Source: Gloeophyllum trabeum ATCC 11539 | Lineage: Eukaryota > Basidiomycota > Agaricomycetes > Gloeophyllales > Gloeophyllaceae | Assembly: GCF_000344685.1 (NCBI RefSeq) | Contig: NW_006920421.1 | Coordinates: forward strand, 1,349,874 to 1,413,873 | Length of the DNA: 64,000 nt | Reading direction: 5' to 3' | In this document: in pieces, positions 1 through 11,428 of the stretch | Position numbering within the stretch: the stretch's first letter is position 1 | How the letters are laid out: each line of letters opens with the position of its first letter | Notes under the pieces: model-generated | Seen by the model: only the letters and a program-made list of their open reading frames with translations | Databases searched by the model: none | What the model was told of the DNA's origin: nothing | Translations under genes and position numbers: made by a program

Positions 1-454
1 TGTAGGGTATATAAGGAGCTCAGTAGACAGTCTTAGAGAGACGACCAATAATAATAAGAGACCCTCTAAATACCAGAGAGCCTCATTGGTTCAAGTCAGC
101 CTCAGAATCAGTTGTACTACTGTGTGCATCTGTACTGTCTTGGTTCCACAAAGTGCTGGAACAAGCAGTGTTAGTCTGGACTTAAGCTATCTGTGATACC
201 TCAGAGAAGGGAAGGACTTGCAGTACTGTCTGCTGTCTGCCACAGCTAGTCTGTTTCTCTACCGTGAGAAATACTTCAGTCTAGGTTTGGTGTTGGAAGT
301 CTAGCCGTAGACCTCTGGTCACCTGTTTATCTGGAGATTGAAACAAAGAGATTTAACCTCTATAAAGCCTATACTCTCCCTCATCGAACACAGGGGAACT
401 GCTCGACCAACGACAAATCCAGCATTCTCTTGGGGAACTTGACGACTGCACCGC
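1..454. other. unassigned repeat-like flank at window edge
   Basis: No gene is recognised here. The first bases contain GGTATATAAGG, a TATA-like box, and the following 370 bases have no long reading frame. This would fit the promoter and transcribed part of an LTR cut by the window edge, but no second copy is visible, so this is only a guess. It adjoins the truncated end of the Copia gag relic on the right. Confidence 0.25.
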
Positions 455-1945
455 TTAGAGATATTTAGGTGGTATTATATCAATCGCAAGTTCTGCTGAC
501 AACGCAGCATAAGTTTGCGCATGAGTGCAATATATTAATGCCAACGTTACAGGACTTAAATTAAGATCTACACTATGCTGCCCTAACTGTGATGGTGCGT
601 CAGTGGAGTCCTGTAAAGGGGAAGATGGCACGTACAAGTAGTGCTTGTCAATAAAGGCATTCTGGTCAAAGCCAGCAGCCTCCGCGATAGGGCAGTCCAG
701 GTCTTCCTCGTCGCTGAGACTGACAGTCTCCCCCTGGTCCTTGTCACTACCCCAGTTGATAGACTGGTTATCATCGTGGTCGCTGTCCACAGCGTCATCC
801 GCGCGAGCGACTCCTTCAAAGCGAGCGCGTTTGGACGCGCGGCTGGAGGCAACAGAGTCGGCATCCTCCATGTCGACGTCTGGGTCCGGGTCGACTTGCC
901 CGACCAGAGCGTCCAAGACCTTGATATCCTCTTCAGTTGGACTGATGTCGAGGTCCCGCGCGAGCTTGAAGGCTTTCTTGATACACTTGTTGTTGTAGTG
1001 ACTGGTATCTGCAGAAGGAGGTGGGTGGAACGGACCTTGCTCTTTAACCGTCCGAGTCTTGCTGCCGGTAGGCGCAATGTCGAGGATGTGAGCAATGGTT
1101 GGAGGAGGAAGGGAGACGGTCGAGGCGATCAGGACATCATGGGCATGGTGATGATCGTGGTTTTGCCCTTGATGCTTCTTGCCTGTGCACTTGCCGCGAT
1201 AAGGGCGCTTCTTCCCATCTCACGCATTGCTGCTGCTGCCCTGAGGGCGCTGCTGCTGCTGCGAAGAGAAGGAGGGATCACCCGGCTTACGCTTCACCGC
1301 CGAGATCTTGTGCGCACCTAGCTGTGTTGTCTTCTTGTTCTGGGATTGCTCCCAGGCAGTGACAACAGCCTCCTGGACTTTGTCAATGTCCATAGTCGAT
1401 GTCGATCCTTGGACTAAGACTTGAACGAGGGAGTCATACCGAGGAGGGAGCGCATTGAGACAGATCAGTCCCTGGAGACAATCAGGGATGGTCTGTTTCT
1501 CAGAAGCCAAAGCGTTAAAGTGCTTGGTGATCTTGGCAAAGGCGGGAGCGGGATGTTGATCGGCCAGGATCTTAGTAGTTAACGCCCCACGCAGCTCGTT
1601 ATAGATAGAGGCAAGAGACGAGATACCGTATGTGTCATCAAGCTCGTTCCAAGTTTCTTTAGCCGTCGTCTTGTTTTGAATAAGGGTGGCAATGGCAGGG
1701 GAGCATCGAAGACAAATAGTACCGATTGTCTTGGTATCATCCAGTCTCCAGGCGTCTCGTGCAGAGGTATCTTCACTGGTGCTGCCATCCTTGTAGGTGG
1801 TTACAACAGGGGCAGGCATAGTAATTGTACCGTCACAGTGTCCCCAAAGGCCTTGGGACATCAGGTACGCCTTCATCTGTTGTGACCAGAGTGACCAGTT
1901 CGAGCCATCGAGGACGGGGACAACGGCGATCAAGTTGTTCGACAT
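455..1945 (-). pseudogene. Copia-type Gag, truncated, with in-frame stop
   Basis: This is the nucleocapsid polyprotein start of a Ty1/Copia retrotransposon, recognised from the N-terminal motif LDGSNWSLWSQQMKAYL and the downstream MxxxGLW, W-L-D and 'RYDSLV' elements of the Copia Gag (UBN2-like) domain. A single in-frame TGA at 1220-1222 interrupts it, and the same frame then runs on to 455 through a basic, His-rich stretch and an acidic tail. No protease, integrase or reverse transcriptase follows to the left, so the element is truncated or replaced by other repeat DNA. The PBS and 5' LTR of the same element lie upstream at 3364-3705. The stop probably arose from CGA to TGA, a C-to-T change at a CpG, but this is inferred. 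Confidence 0.75.
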
Positions 1946-3363
1946 TGTTGAGGAGCGGTTGAGAGATCTGAAATCTGTATCGAGATCTCATCAGTATCAG
2001 CGAAGCTATGCAGCCTGATAAGGGCGCACTGCTCCATGCTGTTGGCTCCATTAGGGAGTTTCCCCAGGATCGATCATCAAGCCTGATGGCTGCTGATAAC
2101 AGCGCCTACGGCGATGATTACGCATCAAGCCACACTGCAGCCTGTGAGGGCGCATAGGGCGATGCACAGGTGAGCGAGGCGCAACGCTGATATGCACTGA
2201 CACACAACAATCACCAAGGACCAAAAGAAATAAACCTAAACCCCGTGATATGGGTGAAGGCGGTCCGAGACAACTGAAGGGTATTTAATAGTTCGAGGGG
2301 GAGAGGAGGAGTAAGACGCTGTAGGGTAGTCCGTAGGAAGACCTAGAAAAATAAAACAAAAACCTTGACGCCTGAAACAAACACTAAGGGACGCTCCGGA
2401 GTATTTATCTCCGGAAAGTCGCAAACAAAGTCGCAAACCACAGAACCGAGTGTAGGTCCGGGCTCACGGGAGTAGAAGGCGCTAGAAAGAGTTGCTCAAT
2501 TTTGTTTCGCTATGTGAACCTCACCGGAACTAGTTAAATCGATGGCGGAGATATTTCTCTCGACGAGTCAGGCCTATTGGCAAAGCTAGGATCGGTTATA
2601 AATCGCTAAGTTCGACGCTTTCGAACTTCTCGGGTCGCTGAGATCGTAACGTTAATTCTCTGAGATGGTGAAGTCGAAAACTTGTTTTTCTGTATGCTAC
2701 TTTGTACAATTTATACTACAGGAATGGCTTTGCGACCGTCCGGAGATAAATAACAAATAAATGCCGCTACCCACAGGATTGCTCAGCACTTTCCTCCGCT
2801 ATACCATACACCATACGACTCTCTTGCACTCCTACTTGCTCATCCCAGCCCCTAGAGGTCGCCTCGATGCTCCGCCACCTGATCCAAGCGGTCCCATCAC
2901 TCCGTGCGATGCGCCGGTCATGTGCTAATTACCTCCGGCCGCTTGCTGACTGATGCTGACCTCATGGTGACTCGTATACGTCCGCACCTTCGGTATCTTG
3001 ACGGAAACGAGGGTGAGTGAGTGCTGGAGGGTGGGCATGAGGACGATGCCCCTCGATAGAAGTGCCCACGGCCCCGGAGCTAATTCATCTAGAAGTTGCG
3101 TTGGTTAAGTCGCTCTGGAGCTCCTGTTTGCGGAGATAAATCGCGGAATGGGTCCGTGTACGCCTCGAGGATGCTAGGAAGTCCGGAGCTAAATAGAGCA
3201 GTTCTTTAGAGCCCATAGAAGCCTAGTGGTGTGTGAGTGCTGTGTCGAATAAGCTCCGGAGGGCTTGTACGATGTGCTGAGTCCGCATTTTCGGGGGTCA
3301 GATGATCCTGAGGCTTATCAACGCGCTGCAGCGAGTTACCGCGCAGACACAAGCTGCCTACTT
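1946..3363. other. Copia leader or inserted repeat, no gene
   Basis: This 1.4-kb stretch separates the gag start from the primer binding site. That is unusually long for a Copia leader, so another insertion may sit inside it. No coding region is recognised. The motif CCGGAG followed by an AT-rich TAAATA-like core recurs near 2395, 2410 (inverted), 2737, 3071, 3128 and 3183. Confidence 0.4.
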
Positions 3364-3375
3364 GGGCTCATAACC
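3364..3375 (-). promoter_or_regulatory. Copia primer binding site (half tRNA-iMet)
   Basis: The plus strand reads GGGCTCATAACC, which is the anticodon stem-loop sequence of initiator tRNA-Met including the CAT anticodon. The element on the minus strand therefore carries its complement directly next to its 5' LTR. Priming by a half-molecule of tRNA-iMet cut in the anticodon loop is a known Copia feature. Confidence 0.8.
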
Positions 3376-3705
3376 TGATGAAGAGTTATGGAGGCAGCAG
3401 CACGCACAGTGTGCCCTACACAACTCACCTGTATTGAGTGGATGCTGTAGCTACTGGTAAAGCTCGCATAAATGACCCTTGTCATTAGGCAGCAGAGCTG
3501 CAGGGTTTATATACACTGTGGCCCATAGGCTGACTAAGCTACGTGGAATATCTATAATCCTACTGAGCTCCACCTATGATGTCACTGACCTACATGAGCT
3601 CCATGCCCTTGTACAATAATGGAATATACCAGAATATTCCAGAGGGTTCTGGTATGTTCTGGTATGTTCTAGAACCTGGCAGCTAAGTCAGTGCCTAGTT
3701 CAACA
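3376..3705 (-). repeat. 5' LTR of decayed Copia element
   Basis: The segment starts with TG directly after the primer binding site and ends with CAACA, the expected TG...CA pattern. A TATA-like box (GTATATAAACCC on the minus strand) lies near 3510. The partner 3' LTR is not visible, so the right boundary rests on terminal pattern only. Confidence 0.6.
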
Positions 3706-4229
3706 ATTTCTGCCTTCCACCAAAGTCAAGTAGCGAGCCGAGTAGCTAACTGACTGACTGATTCAAACTATCCATCACCTCGAAGGTGAGTGCTGATGTC
3801 ACTGATCCACCGTAAATAGTACTTACTTCGAGACTGGTTCTCCACTGAATATTCAAGTTGCCCGTATACTAGGTGATAAACGTAAGGGCATCGCCCCTTG
3901 ATACTCAGCAAGTGACCCAAGTGCTAGGATTACTAGTCAAGGAATCTAGTAATCTCATGTTCATCATTGACAGCGCATGATTGATCGATCCCTCGTGGCA
4001 TCGACAGTTCGCTGGAGGATAGTATATCTGGTCACTCAATCGATTATGTCCGGAGCTGTTGCTAACTTGAACTTTGAGGATTGCTGTGTCCATGCCGGTG
4101 TTCTGACCAATTTCCTCGCGAGGACGCCACCACATCACTGAGTAAAAGGACGGGTCGCGATTGTTGCTTACCTGCTAACATTAGCAGCAGCCCACTACCA
4201 TTAATCCTCTCAAGGACTGCTAGGAGCGC
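3706..4229. other. intergenic, nothing recognised
   Basis: I see no coding exon, repeat or RNA gene in this stretch. It probably holds the 5' region of the DUF6534-type gene to the right. Confidence 0.4.
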
Positions 4230-6290
4230 AAACATCATCTCCGCCCTGAATAGTACTCTGGGGTTGCTTCTTATAGGCGGTATTGCATCGACTGTGTGCG
4301 TGCTCCGGAAGATCATACACAATGGTCCATTATCGGCTGACATTATCAATGTCAGTATGCATGGGATCACCTGTGGTCAAGGGTTATTCTATCTCAACAG
4401 ATTTGGAAAGCAGGATAGTCGAGAGCTCAGAACCTTTGTGCACATTTCTTCTTGGGAGTTCGCCAGAAGCCGTTGAACACATATGCACTTCCAGGTCGTC
4501 AGCATCCTCGCAGTAAGTATGATGAATGTGCCAAAATTACAAGAGTAAACTGTCATACCTGCCAGCTCGAAACTCTCCAACAGTGTTTCATCTTTGATAC
4601 TCTCTGGTATTATCTCATTCGGCGGTGTGGAGGTGACATGAGGAACTGTTCACGCCTGCACTGGTGCATTGCCAACCTACTATAAACACATCAGCGTTCA
4701 CTCACTCGGTATAGGAGTCTCGCGGTACGTTTCCGCAACATCTGTCGAGGGACCTGCTAAAGGTCCCGAGATGTGGCCCAATAGGCGCAGACGATACCAT
4801 CAGTATGCCGCACAATTGATTTATCCGAGCTGATTCTCACACTTTTCCTTCTCACAGGCTGTTGCAATTTTTCTCGTTCAATCATATGGGAGTCTCCCGC
4901 TGGTACAGCTGGGCATTCTGGCTGATATTCTGTTTAGCTTTGATATTGTATGGGTCATGAGATGTGAGATGACCTTACTAGGCTTGATCCAACACTCCTT
5001 ACTAAAAAATATCTAGACAGTGGGAGAAAATGGATCATGTCATTAGTTAGTCACGCCGAAATCTGTCTAGATTTCCATTGTACAGATGCACTGATGGGTC
5101 GAATCCTTGTGACAGTTCCTGCTGGCAGCTGGAGGTCCAGGTGTGTTAAACGTCGAACTATGCATCCATCCCGTCACTAAGACGATTAGCATAGGTTGTT
5201 CGACAGGTGAGCTCTTCACTTTTCACGCCATATCGGATGACTGAGTGCGCACTTTGCATAGCATTCATCATTCAGTCATCAGTTCTATCTCACAAGAAAT
5301 TCCCAGTAAAAGGTTTTGATTAGTAGTTCCTTGATACAGCTTCCATCTACCTGATTTTGCTACTTGGATTGTTAAGACTCACGCAGTATCCGTACTCAAG
5401 GTACTGTCCCATCCGGGAGTCGAAATTCTGATGTTTATTGGGTGCCTCACCTGCTTCTACTAGACTCTCGACATAGCGTGTGCCGCCTGCTACCTATTCA
5501 CAGACGCATTGATTGCGGCAAGTATGTGCTATTTCCTCAGGAAATCTTGGGACGGCTTGTCTACCACCAGGTCAGTGAGATGGGTGCACGCGTACGGTGC
5601 CATGTCACTCAAAGATATCAACTCTAGCTCCTTCATCAACGACCTGATAAAATATACAATTGCCTCGGGATTCCTGACTTGGTGCGTATTGCTTGATGTA
5701 TGATTTGGCCCCAATTAACGTGATTGTAGTCTTATTACAGTGGTCTACATATATCTCGTTGAGTACTTTGTCCGTCTGCATGAGGGCTTCATCTCAAGTC
5801 ACTATGACCTAGTTTGCAGCATTGATCAGCCAGAGTAACTTCGCTTGGTTAACAGTCTACCTCGCCACATCCAAAGGTATGTGCAGTCTCCGAATTCACT
5901 AGTGCCGCTCAGTTGCGTCGTCCACCTATCTATAGTTTATTCTAACTCGGCTCTATCCTCGTGAGTTTCTCGGTTCCCCTCGTTCTCCGACCTCAGATTA
6001 CCTCTACTAGGTTAAACAATCGAAACTCCTTTCAAGCACAGCTTGCCAGAGTAGAAGTTCACTACGTGTAGTATCATTTTGATCGCACCATTACATCAGT
6101 GAGTTAGGCCGACTGCATTGGGTGACCTTCCATGAGACTCAAATGAGCGAAATATTGAAGGTGATGAACCTGGGCTTGTCAATGATCAACGAATATGCAT
6201 CATCCTCCGATGACTCGCTACTAGTAGTCCCAGCACAAGACCAAGAGTATATAGTAGCATTGGCATTGTCTTGTGTATCCATAGAGTGAG
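4230..6290 (+). CDS. DUF6534-type multi-spanning membrane protein, start unclear
   Basis: This looks like a member of the large basidiomycete DUF6534 family of about 300-residue, multi-helix membrane proteins with unknown function. Visible pieces in order are a first helix TLGLLLIGGIASTVC (near 4252), GITCGQGLFYLNRFGKQD (near 4361, after a plausible 5'GT...CAG intron), FDTLWYYLI (near 4590), a helix near 4858-4930, ALIAASMCYFLRKSWDG (near 5500-5550, the family's YxL..S.TG-like signature), IKYTIASGFLTW (near 5647) and FAWLTVYLATSK (near 5840), then SNSALSSLNNRNSF. The pieces are separated by short introns. No convincing start ATG precedes the first helix, and I cannot confirm every junction, so it may be decayed. 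A clearer paralogue lies at 59070-61123. Confidence 0.5.
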
Positions 6291-6610
6291 CACGAGCGGA
6301 GCTTGTCTAACAAGTTGGCGACTTCCCAATCATTCGGAAGTATGAGAAATCTTCACTGGAATACTATTCTGAAATTGGCTGATATCTGTTGGCATTGACA
6401 GTCCATCGGACATGGTAAATGTCGAATAAGATTGAAAATGTTCTCCTGCATTCATTTCATTCTCAATATCCAACTGTGCCAGACTTCAGTTGTATTGTCT
6501 CAGCACCATGTGGAACACAATTGACTACCCTTCATAGCGCTAGGGGAAACTCAAGTCCGAGGTACTACGAAATACTCTTAGTGCAACATACGGGGTCATG
6601 GCCGTTCTCT

Positions 6611-7140
6611 TCAAGCAACGATGGTGAACTGTTGACTGACATCTCCGGAGTCTCCGAACACTAATAAAATCTCGTCAGTGCTTCTGAAGCTATCGTCCTT
6701 TTGACTAGACTCACAGACAATGGCGTAGTCATTGCCAGGGGCAACATCGGGAACAGTGATCTCGTGGATACCATCAAGAATGGAGAACCCAGTGGCCAAG
6801 GGGGTACCTAACGTGTCCGAGTCAGTAACTGCATCACACAGGCTTCTGAATACATAGCATACCCATAACAATCCTATTGTCCTTTACCAAGTCAATGCTA
6901 CCGATAGGGTTGCTGATTTGGCTGGGTGGGCTAGACACATCCCTACACAACCGCCATCAAAATGATGCTATTGAAGCGATGTCGGAAAAGGCTAGCGTAC
7001 CAGGTAACATTGTATGAATGCCCAACCTTCCAAACCGTGGTAGCAGTTGGGTAGGTGATGGGAGGCGCGTACACGTCCGTGGGAGCGGCAGCAGCAAAGG
7101 GGGCAGCCAGGATGGCGAGGACAAAAGAGGCGGCGAACAT
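6611..7140 (-). CDS. secreted Kre9/Knh1-like Ser/Thr-rich family protein
   Basis: This is a short extracellular protein of about 120 residues with one Kre9/Knh1-like beta-sandwich domain. That family is found in fungal cell-wall and secreted proteins; biochemical function is unclear for most members. Four exons fit: 7001-7140, 6863-6942, 6715-6807 and 6611-6660, all with GT...AG introns of 54-58 bp and in-phase joins. Residues 1-20 form a signal peptide (MFAASFVLAILAAPFAAAAP). Then come the family motifs VYAPPITYPT, VGHSYNVTW, SNPIGSIDLVKDN, GFSILDG and VTVPDVAPGNDYAIVLFGDSG. The tail stops right after the domain with no Ser/Thr stalk or GPI signal, so it should be freely secreted. The ATG is about 80 bp downstream of a TATA box. 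Confidence 0.85.
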
Positions 7141-7216
7141 TGTCTTAGAAGCTGCAACTTGAGTGAGACTTGAATCCGCAATCGTTTGGTGAGGGGTGTC
7201 TGAGGAAGACACCTCT

Positions 7217-7224
7217 TATTTATA
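7217..7224 (-). promoter_or_regulatory. TATA box of Knh1-like gene
   Basis: The minus strand reads TATAAATA about 80 bp upstream of the start codon at 7140, the usual distance for a short 5' leader in fungi. Confidence 0.55.
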
Positions 7225-9185
7225 CCTTGCCAGTGCCAAACAGTGATCCCGTCACTTCAGACTGCAGTGTGAACAACATGGCAAAGAATGACCATGATAA
7301 ACCGCGTCAGGGAAAGAATGAGGTGATGCCAACCCTTGAACTTCTCGATCAGCGGTTCTCTGGTACTTCTGCAGCGGGGCAATCCCGTCACCTGTACGGT
7401 TGCAATTGTCGATGATGATTCTGGTGAACATGCGACCTAGATGAAGAGGGGTTCCAATAGACCGCCGACCTTGACTGCATGAGCGGGATCCGCTATTGGA
7501 GTAGCATGCCAGCCATGGCAAGGGCATTGACATCCCGGTGGGTTCTGCAAATACGGACATCCTGAAAGGAGATAACCAGGCTTATGACACGGGGAACTGG
7601 CAACGACAAGGGAGCATGTCCGTACAGCCCGAACATATGCGGGTGTCATGGCATGGACGCAGAGAACCCAGTCGGTGTTCGTCGATTGAACCGCTATACC
7701 CATGCATATACCCTCCCGAGCTGGGTTAGACGAATCCAACAGATAATTCATGTCCATAGAAACCTGGCAAAATAGCATCTTAATCGTAGCATGTACACCG
7801 ACCAAGAGACCCTGCAAGAGGATTCGACTGTAAAGCGCACACCTCACGGATCTGTTAATAGTCGTTACCGACTGCCGTTCTTCTTCTGATCTACTGTCAA
7901 ACTTACCGTTTCGGACAGACGTCATATTACCATCGGAGATAAAAATTATTCCTCAGTGGTCCACTCCCTCTAGAATTTTTGACAATTGGATGCGGCTTTA
8001 TGTCCTGTTGTGCGAGCCTTGACGTATTCGAAGGGTGGCTCAATTCCGGATATCGACTCCGTCGCCCTATGACTATGTACCACCACATACGGCAATGTGT
8101 CGTATGTGCTTGATCGCGCGACATCATCGACCAGGCAACCTATAGGAGTGCCTAAGGAACGAGCAGCCGGTATATCCATCGCATATGGCATCGACCCTCC
8201 CGTGAATGGACGACCGAAGGATCCGTACCATGCGTCCTGTCGAGACCGGTCTCAACATCTTGTTCGAGAAGGGATTCTTTCTTGTCCGAGAAGGCGCTGG
8301 CAAGCCATGCATGGTGCCATTGCTTCCGTCAATGGCAGGGCACAACAATGCTAGTTCGGCAGATCTAGAAGCGGTTACTTGAAGGCTGCTGCCCTGCAGG
8401 GGCGCGGAATATCCAAGCCTGCTCTCACCGGCTTGACGTTCCCCGTTTCTGCGCAGAAGCGAGAAGTTGTCAAGCACCGTCTCCTGAAGTTACACCCTTG
8501 CGGAAGCAAGGTGGAGGTCGAACGCACACCAGACAGAAGTCCGACACATTCGCATTTTTGGTCCGGCGCGGCGGAGCATAACGGACTAGCAACAGCTAAC
8601 AGCTTTGGGGCGTCGGTGTATGCAGGATGTATATGTTGACAATGCTCACCCGTACGCATGGGTATCATGATCCCGCTGGAATTATGCGGGTAAATACTGT
8701 GTCAGGATGCATTACATAGAATGCATTGACATACAGCCGCTTGCAGATCGATAGACCATCAATTCAGAAAACCACGTATAGTCGGAGTGGGTCGGAGTGG
8801 GTGCCAGGGACGTCGGAAGAAGGTAGAGAAGTCCAGATGGTCTCATTTCTGTCTCTCGGGGACTTGAAATTGCTTGTCCGACGTGGTCCGACTGTAAATG
8901 ATTTTCAAAAAGTGGGCCCATCGATCTGCAAATGGCTGTAACACAGGGAACGCAGGGAACGAACATACTCGCCGGCGGCGGTTTCGATCCGTGAGACTTC
9001 GCAGGATGTCGCGGATCAATTTTCAACTTCAGCGGCACTACTGGTATGGTCAGTGCCTGAATCAATAACCGACGCACACAACCATACACAACTCGTATAT
9101 AACTACGAGTAACATCATCGACTATACTGAATGGTCATTATATCTTACACATCGCGAAGTACTTCTTCCTGGTTTCCTCCATTGT
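7225..9185. other. 2-kb intergenic stretch, no gene recognised
   Basis: Several open frames of 60-160 codons exist on both strands, but none shows a recognisable domain, a consistent exon chain or a signal peptide. A short direct repeat GTCGGAGTGG occurs twice in tandem near 8783-8802. I cannot assign a function. Confidence 0.4.
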
Positions 9186-10655
9186 TCACTGGGATTCTTT
9201 AAGGATAGTCTCCACCTCCGGCTTGATACTTGCCAGCATCTCTTTGGTGCCCTTCTTCGGTGTCCACCCAATGGAGAGGGAACGGTCAGCTCGGCAACGA
9301 GAGTTCCCTCCCATAACCGTTGTCTGCAAGTCAACAAGGGCATCAGTATCAATGAGCACAGCACGGGTAGCTATACTCACCGCCATGAGTTCGGTACCGA
9401 AGTACTTCTCCACTTCGTCCTTCTCCAAGGGGGCTGGATCCGGGCTGGATACCTTACCAGCCTCATAAAGGGCTTTTGCGACCGTCTTATAGATGTCGGC
9501 GAACCTGTGCTCGTCAGACGCGCCGAAGTAGAAGCCTTCGCGGCCGTGTGGGAGCCTCTGGGCGTCGTTCAATGCTTTGTTGAATATGATCATGTACAGG
9601 TCGCCAACTGGGTGTCGAAAGCGTTGTTAGATACTACACCGTGCAAAGCATCTGCAACACGGAGCTTACGCTCTTCGATGTTGACATTTGGCCAGAAGTT
9701 CTTGCCCTCGCCGACGATGACAGCCTTGCCTCGCTTCAGGCCCGACCTGATGGTCAAAGGGATCTGCTGAGAATGCGGGTTCTGCACGCCAATGTCGACC
9801 AGCGGGCCTGTAGCCAGGCCCCAGATAAGAGCTGGGAGTACAATATAGGAACGCAGATAACCTATGCATTGATGGAGGGTATTGTTAGTTCATCGCATAC
9901 AGATACGGAAGACGGAAAGGTATACGAACCCTGCTGATCGGCACCAACAACGGCAAGATCGACCTCGCGGTGAGGTTGGCTTGGGGCCAGTGACTCGATC
10001 TGCTCGACGCTCGCATCTGAATAGACAGTGTTCGAGTCGTGCAAGCCAGACGCGTTGTCACAAAGGACGGCTATTTATAAGTGTCGATCAGCCACCCCAT
10101 CCTGTACGCTGTGGGCGCGACGATTGGCTCACCAGTCCCAGACTGAGAGCAAAAAATCAGCAGCTGTCTCATGGTAGATGGACCTCCTGTGTCTACATAC
10201 CGTGTGGATCAGAATAGGGACTTGACCGGTCTTCTCATGACGTTTCTTCAGTCCCCTTAGAACAGCTTGGGTGCCTCCCAGATCGTCTACATCAGCCTTT
10301 CGCACCACGGACACATTCAGATATGCTGATAGAGGCTCGCTTGGAAGTTCGACACTCACGGCTTCGAATACGACATCCGCCTCGGCAGCGAGGGCTTCCA
10401 CCTTCTCGGGGTCACTGTGAGACCCAATCTCCACCTTCACCCCGAGCGACTTTAACTGCTTCGCCTTCTCTGGGTTTCGGACGATGGCTGTGATCTTGAA
10501 AGAGTCTGACTTCGGATGCTTGAGCAGGCGGGTCAGGATGGTTCCACCGATGTATCCTGGAGAGGAATCGGGATGAGAGTCCCGGACGACGACGACACAC
10601 TAGTGCACGTACCAGTAGCACCGGTGATGAAGATATGGAGTGTTTGAACAGTCAT
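9186..10655 (-). CDS. NmrA-like / atypical SDR NAD(P)-binding protein
   Basis: This is a Rossmann-fold protein of the atypical short-chain dehydrogenase / NmrA-like group, presumably cytosolic; the substrate is unknown. Exon 1 (to about 10613) gives MTVQTLHIFITGATG, and a short intron separates it from YIGGTILTRLLKHP, so the nucleotide-binding motif TGATGYIGG is split by the intron. Downstream are VTAIVRNPEKAKQL, GVKVEIGSHSD (the NmrA-like second strand) and DVVFEAVS. Later exons carry the SYIVLPALIWG and NFWPNVNIEEVGDLY segments and a C-terminus GWTPKKGTKEMLASI. About six exons are needed. NmrA-like proteins can be redox sensors without catalysis; I do not see the classic YxxxK pair clearly, so enzyme activity is unproven. 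Confidence 0.85.
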
Positions 10656-10738
10656 GACGGGTATATGCACTTCGGTGTGGCAGGGATTGTTTGTTTCGAC
10701 TCGTTCGTGACCCTCCCTCCTCCCACATTCCTGGAAGC

Positions 10739-10746
10739 CTTATATA
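10739..10746 (-). promoter_or_regulatory. TATA box of NmrA-like gene
   Basis: The minus strand reads TATATAAG about 85-90 bp upstream of the ATG at 10655. Confidence 0.5.
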
Positions 10747-11428
10747 CGCGAGTGACGCATACTGCATGTTTTGCATCGAGCTATTGACGTCAACGGTATT
10801 CATCGTAACGTCGAGGACGAATGCCGAAAGCTGGTATTCCTGTGGTAGTTGGGGCGTCCTGTCATAGATATCATCATCAGCACCGATACGATCATAACTT
10901 AGTATGCCGCGGCAACAGAGCAATAACTGCTCACCCGGCAGCAAGCCCGCTCATAGCGTCCATAGTCCATCACCGCGTGAGTGTGTTAGACCGCTTCGAC
11001 GAGCTACGGCAGGAGTGGAACAGGCGTCAATGTTTTCGTACACACGATACCGGACGTCCTTCGTGTTGGTCATGCTACATGAAGCCTGGTCTTTTGATTG
11101 GATAATCTCCAGCCAACAGTACAACATCGAGTTTCATCGATGAGGTCGACGGCTTCAGCCATCATAAGACGAGACCGGAGTTGGATCGAGTTCAAACGAT
11201 GTGCTGAAGAGGAATGCACGCATATGCACATAGCCTGCCGGAAGTCGGCCGAAACACCTAGGGGGACTCTGGTCTTCTGCTCCAACGTTCACTGTATAAC
11301 ATGATTACCATCGGAACACTACGCAGAGTTCGAGGGGTGTCTGAGATGGACGTGCTCGACGCACAGCACGACGAACAGCGTTCATCTGTTACATCTCTGC
11401 TCTGAGAATATTGTACGTACAAGCAATG
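10747..11428. other. intergenic, nothing recognised
   Basis: No coding exon or RNA gene is recognised. The left copy of the 8-bp target duplication AAGCAATG of the adjacent MITE lies at 11421-11428. Confidence 0.4.

Noticed and set aside
7437..7925. A 162-codon minus-strand frame as a gene
   Set aside because: No recognisable domain or intron chain; overlapping frames of similar length on the other strand suggest chance.
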